Assembly: GCA_964020975.1 (NCBI GenBank)
Contig: OZ026624.1
Coordinates: 66,333,008-66,397,007, forward strand
Length of the DNA stretch: 64,000 nucleotides
Source: Hermodice carunculata
Lineage: Eukaryota; Annelida; Polychaeta; Eunicida; Amphinomidae
Reading direction: 5' to 3'
Made by a program: the position numbers and the translations under genes. Below are positions 61,601-64,000 of this stretch, piece after piece. Under the pieces are notes generated by a model, which did no database searches, had not been told where the DNA came from, and worked only from the letters and a program-made list of their open reading frames with translations. Numbering within the stretch: the first letter of the stretch is position 1; the number at the start of each line of letters is the position of its first letter.

Positions 61601-63655
61601 TTGGGTCTTACTGATTCAGAACACACATTTCCACAAAATTTTTGTGAAATTGTGTATGCTTACACAACAACTATTCGGAAACCAGATTCTAATAAGAAAA
61701 AATTAGATCAAATGTTTTGCAGCATTCCTTTCAAGCACAAAATCATTGACTCACTAAACATTCAGTCCCTTTTCAAATTGAAATTTGTTCGTAACATGAT
61801 TCCCAAGGAATGCAAAATAAAAGATCCTCCCATCATTTCCTATAAATATGGCAACAATATTGGACAAAGTATCATGAATTACAAAAAATTTCTGGCTTCA
61901 ATTACTCTTGAGGATATCGCAGCAAATCAAAATTGTGACTGTATGTCTAATAGTAAATATTCTAATTTTGTTGATGCACACCACAAACATGTATTTACAG
62001 GTAACTTGGATATAATACAAAATTCAGGTTTAAAAGAAATAATGAAAAAAGGTACAAAATTTCGGATATGTCCCAAGTTGAATATTGACAGTATTTTTCA
62101 GGATAGATGTGATGCACTTGACTCCTACTGTATGAAATGGGCAAAGAAAGAAAAAATGGAATTTCAGAAATTTGAAGGATGGTTATCAAACTTGAAAAGA
62201 GTCTTTAGAAATAGAATTTATCGTTATAAATCCCAAATTAAGAATTTCAATACGGTTAATCTAAAACAGCCTAAAGTTTCTAAAGCAGTCAAAGACCTAC
62301 AAGATAGATTTGTAGTCACTAACATAGATAAGGCAGGTAACAATTTTGGGATCATCTGCAAAAAATATTATCTGGATGTTTTGAAAAAGGAACCTGATAT
62401 AAACAATATTTCAGACATAAGAGGAAATAACGTTTATAAATTACACAAACAATCCATTGATAATGTGATTGATGCACATAAAGATGAGATGAAAAGGAAT
62501 TTTAATATCAAAATTTCTGAAGAGGACTCCTCTAATCCACTTTTGTTCTGGATACCCAAATTACATAAAAATCCTTTTAAATCTAGATTCATAGCTGGTG
62601 CTTCAAAATGTACTACAAAGCAATTGTCAAAAGAAGTAACATTGTGTTTGACTGCAATTAGGAATCATTTTCGTAAATACTGTAATGCAATTTCTAGAAA
62701 CTGTGAAATAAATTGTTTTTGGAGTATTAACAATTCTTCCGAGTTTGTATCTAAAATCACAGATGTAAAGGCAAAAAATATCAAATGTTTTGATTTTTCT
62801 ACACTGTACACAAATATACCCATAGATGAAGTCAAAAGTTCACTTTCAGAATTAATTAGCAAAATGTTTAAACATAATGGTAAACCATACATAAATATTA
62901 ATTCAAATACAAAAAAAGCATACTGGTCACACAATAAATATTCAAAAAGTAACGTTAAATCTTACACTGTTGAAACTTTGGAAGATGCTATAAAATTTCT
63001 CTTGGATAATACTTTTGTTCAATGCGGACCACTGGTTTTTCAACAAATAAAAGGCATTCCAATGGGTAGCAACTGCTCCCCTTTAGTGGCAGATTTATAT
63101 TCAACCTGCCTTGAATTTAAGTATATGAATAAATTGATGAAAAGGGACTTTCAAATGGCTACAAAATTATCAAACAACGCAAGATATATTGATGACATTG
63201 CTTGTGTAAATGTACAAAATTTCAGTGAAATTGCTAAAGAAATTTACCCAAAAGATATCCCTTTGGAGGGTAACAATTCATATGGTTTCAGAGATGTGTT
63301 TTTGGACTTAGATATTCAGGTCACTAATGACAGGTTTTGTATTAAAGTCTATCACAAAATAGATGAGTTTAACTTTGAAGTAGTCAATTATCCTTTCCCG
63401 GACAGTAATATTTCCGATACTATTGGATATAATACATTTTTGTCACAAATTTTGAGATTTGGTCGTATTTGTTCTAAATTTCAGGACTTTGCATCAAGAA
63501 CCAAATTTATTTACAATAAACTTGAGTCAAGAGGATTCAAAGGTGTACTTTTGATCAAATATTTCTACAAATTTTGCTGTAAATATCCCGAGATGGTTAG
63601 AAAGTTTGGCTTCAATAATTTTAGAGATTTTAGACTTGCCTGTTTTGCTACTTAA
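61601..63655 (+). CDS. Penelope-like retroelement reverse transcriptase, open over 684 codons
   Basis: It copies element RNA into DNA. The frame has no stop from before 61601 (a TTG; the first ATG is residue 38, 61712) to TAA at 63653. An N-terminal region holds a CDC pair (residues 112-114) followed by AHHKH (126-130), a possible zinc-binding set, then HVFTGNLDII. The RT core follows: VVTNIDKAGNNFGIICKKYY (about 237), FWIPKLHKNPFKSRFIAG (about 314), KCFDFSTLYTNIP (about 395, catalytic Asp), GIPMGSNCSPLVADLY (about 485) and ARYIDDIA (about 527, catalytic YIDD). PKLHKNP, FSTLYTNIP and GIPMGSNCSP recall Penelope-like elements common in invertebrates, perhaps the Naiad group. No GIY-YIG endonuclease is visible in the ORF, so the element is 5'-truncated or that domain is elsewhere. 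It abuts a broken LINE at its 5' side. Confidence 0.85.
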   Translation: MGLTDSEHTFPQNFCEIVYAYTTTIRKPDSNKKKLDQMFCSIPFKHKIIDSLNIQSLFKLKFVRNMIPKECKIKDPPIISYKYGNNIGQSIMNYKKFLASITLEDIAANQNCDCMSNSKYSNFVDAHHKHVFTGNLDIIQNSGLKEIMKKGTKFRICPKLNIDSIFQDRCDALDSYCMKWAKKEKMEFQKFEGWLSNLKRVFRNRIYRYKSQIKNFNTVNLKQPKVSKAVKDLQDRFVVTNIDKAGNNFGIICKKYYLDVLKKEPDINNISDIRGNNVYKLHKQSIDNVIDAHKDEMKRNFNIKISEEDSSNPLLFWIPKLHKNPFKSRFIAGASKCTTKQLSKEVTLCLTAIRNHFRKYCNAISRNCEINCFWSINNSSEFVSKITDVKAKNIKCFDFSTLYTNIPIDEVKSSLSELISKMFKHNGKPYININSNTKKAYWSHNKYSKSNVKSYTVETLEDAIKFLLDNTFVQCGPLVFQQIKGIPMGSNCSPLVADLYSTCLEFKYMNKLMKRDFQMATKLSNNARYIDDIACVNVQNFSEIAKEIYPKDIPLEGNNSYGFRDVFLDLDIQVTNDRFCIKVYHKIDEFNFEVVNYPFPDSNISDTIGYNTFLSQILRFGRICSKFQDFASRTKFIYNKLESRGFKGVLLIKYFYKFCCKYPEMVRKFGFNNFRDFRLACFAT

Positions 63656-63867
63656 TTTCATCTTTTGACACCATTATGTTTAAACGTTCACCTTTCGGAC
63701 ATTTTAGGCTAGCTTGTTAACTGTTAGGTAAACCCCCAGGGGCTACAGGTAGCAAGAAGCGGCCTACGACAGTTACAAGCTTGACTAATTGTACTTGATA
63801 TCTGGTTAATATTTTCATTGCATTCTTTTGACATAAATACAAAAGACTTCCATTCTTTTCTGACTTG
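63656..63867 (+). repeat. 3' flank of the Penelope-like element
   Basis: The first 60 bp match the flank of the minus-strand copy (13640-13580): TCACCTTTC-GACATTTTA-GCTA. The remainder includes a short CCCCCAGGGGC palindrome (63735) and a CATTCTTTTCTGACTTGCC word resembling 501-518 near the left edge of the window. Confidence 0.6.
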
Positions 63868-64000
63868 CCCTATAATTCTACTGTTAACATCCAAAGATTA
63901 TTAGAAAGTTTGGCCGCAATAATCTACAGTTTTTAGACTTGTCTGTTTTGCTACTTAACTTTATCTTTTGGCATCTTTCTGTTTTAATATTCACTATCAG
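63868..64000 (+). repeat. Second, partial head-to-tail Penelope-like copy
   Basis: From about 63868 the sequence again matches the 3' coding end and flank of the same element (compare AGAAAGTTTGG at 63599-63609 with 63903-63913, and TGTTTTGCTACTTAA at 63641-63655 with 63943-63957). It is diverged from the first copy and continues past the window. Tandem, partially duplicated copies are characteristic of Penelope-like elements. Confidence 0.8.

Overview
The window looks like non-coding, repeat-rich DNA from an animal nuclear genome, most likely a marine invertebrate. It is AT-rich and full of long TA, TG, CTTT, TTTG, GATA and TTA/TTG microsatellites and decayed minisatellites. It carries remnants of at least seven or eight non-LTR retrotransposons (LINEs), two copies of a Penelope-like retroelement and an eroded LTR-element fossil. 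I cannot name the species. I found no host protein gene, rRNA or tRNA that I can defend. The longest convincing coding sequence is a retroelement reverse transcriptase at 61601-63655.

Layout. 0-9 kb: mostly unassigned AT-rich DNA, with a 0.7-0.9 kb interspersed repeat near the left edge and a small minus-strand ORF followed at once by an A-tract. 9-11 kb: hairpins, degenerate repeats and a 1.08 kb block bounded by perfect 18-bp inverted repeats. 11.7-17.0 kb: the most informative nest. A minus-strand RNase H-bearing LINE (reverse transcriptase at 15.1-17.0 kb, RNase H at 11.7-12.4 kb) is split by a minus-strand Penelope-like copy and its flanking repeat. That copy is itself interrupted by a 728-bp element flanked by an exact TTAA duplication. 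21.9-28.1 kb: three LINE remnants on both strands. 29-39 kb: microsatellites, a diverged tandem family at 31.4-33.1 kb, another LINE scrap at 35.4 kb and two decayed minisatellites. 40-47.6 kb: LINE scraps, a third minisatellite, a possible GC-richer promoter-like patch and a LINE-like 3' end. 50-53.4 kb: a 265-bp direct repeat pair, then an LTR-retrotransposon gag/protease fossil. 57-58 kb: GA-rich and TTA/TTG arrays. 60-64 kb: a plus-strand CR1/L2-like LINE with a PHD-finger ORF1, cut off within its reverse transcriptase where a Penelope-like element begins. The 3' end of that element is followed by a second, partial head-to-tail copy running off the window.

Nothing here forms a metabolic or regulatory pathway. 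The common theme is successive retroposition: old LINEs serve as landing sites for Penelope-like elements, which in turn received a TTAA-specific DNA transposon. The Penelope-like ORF at the right end looks youngest because it is open over its whole length. All family assignments rest on reading motifs by eye, without database searches.
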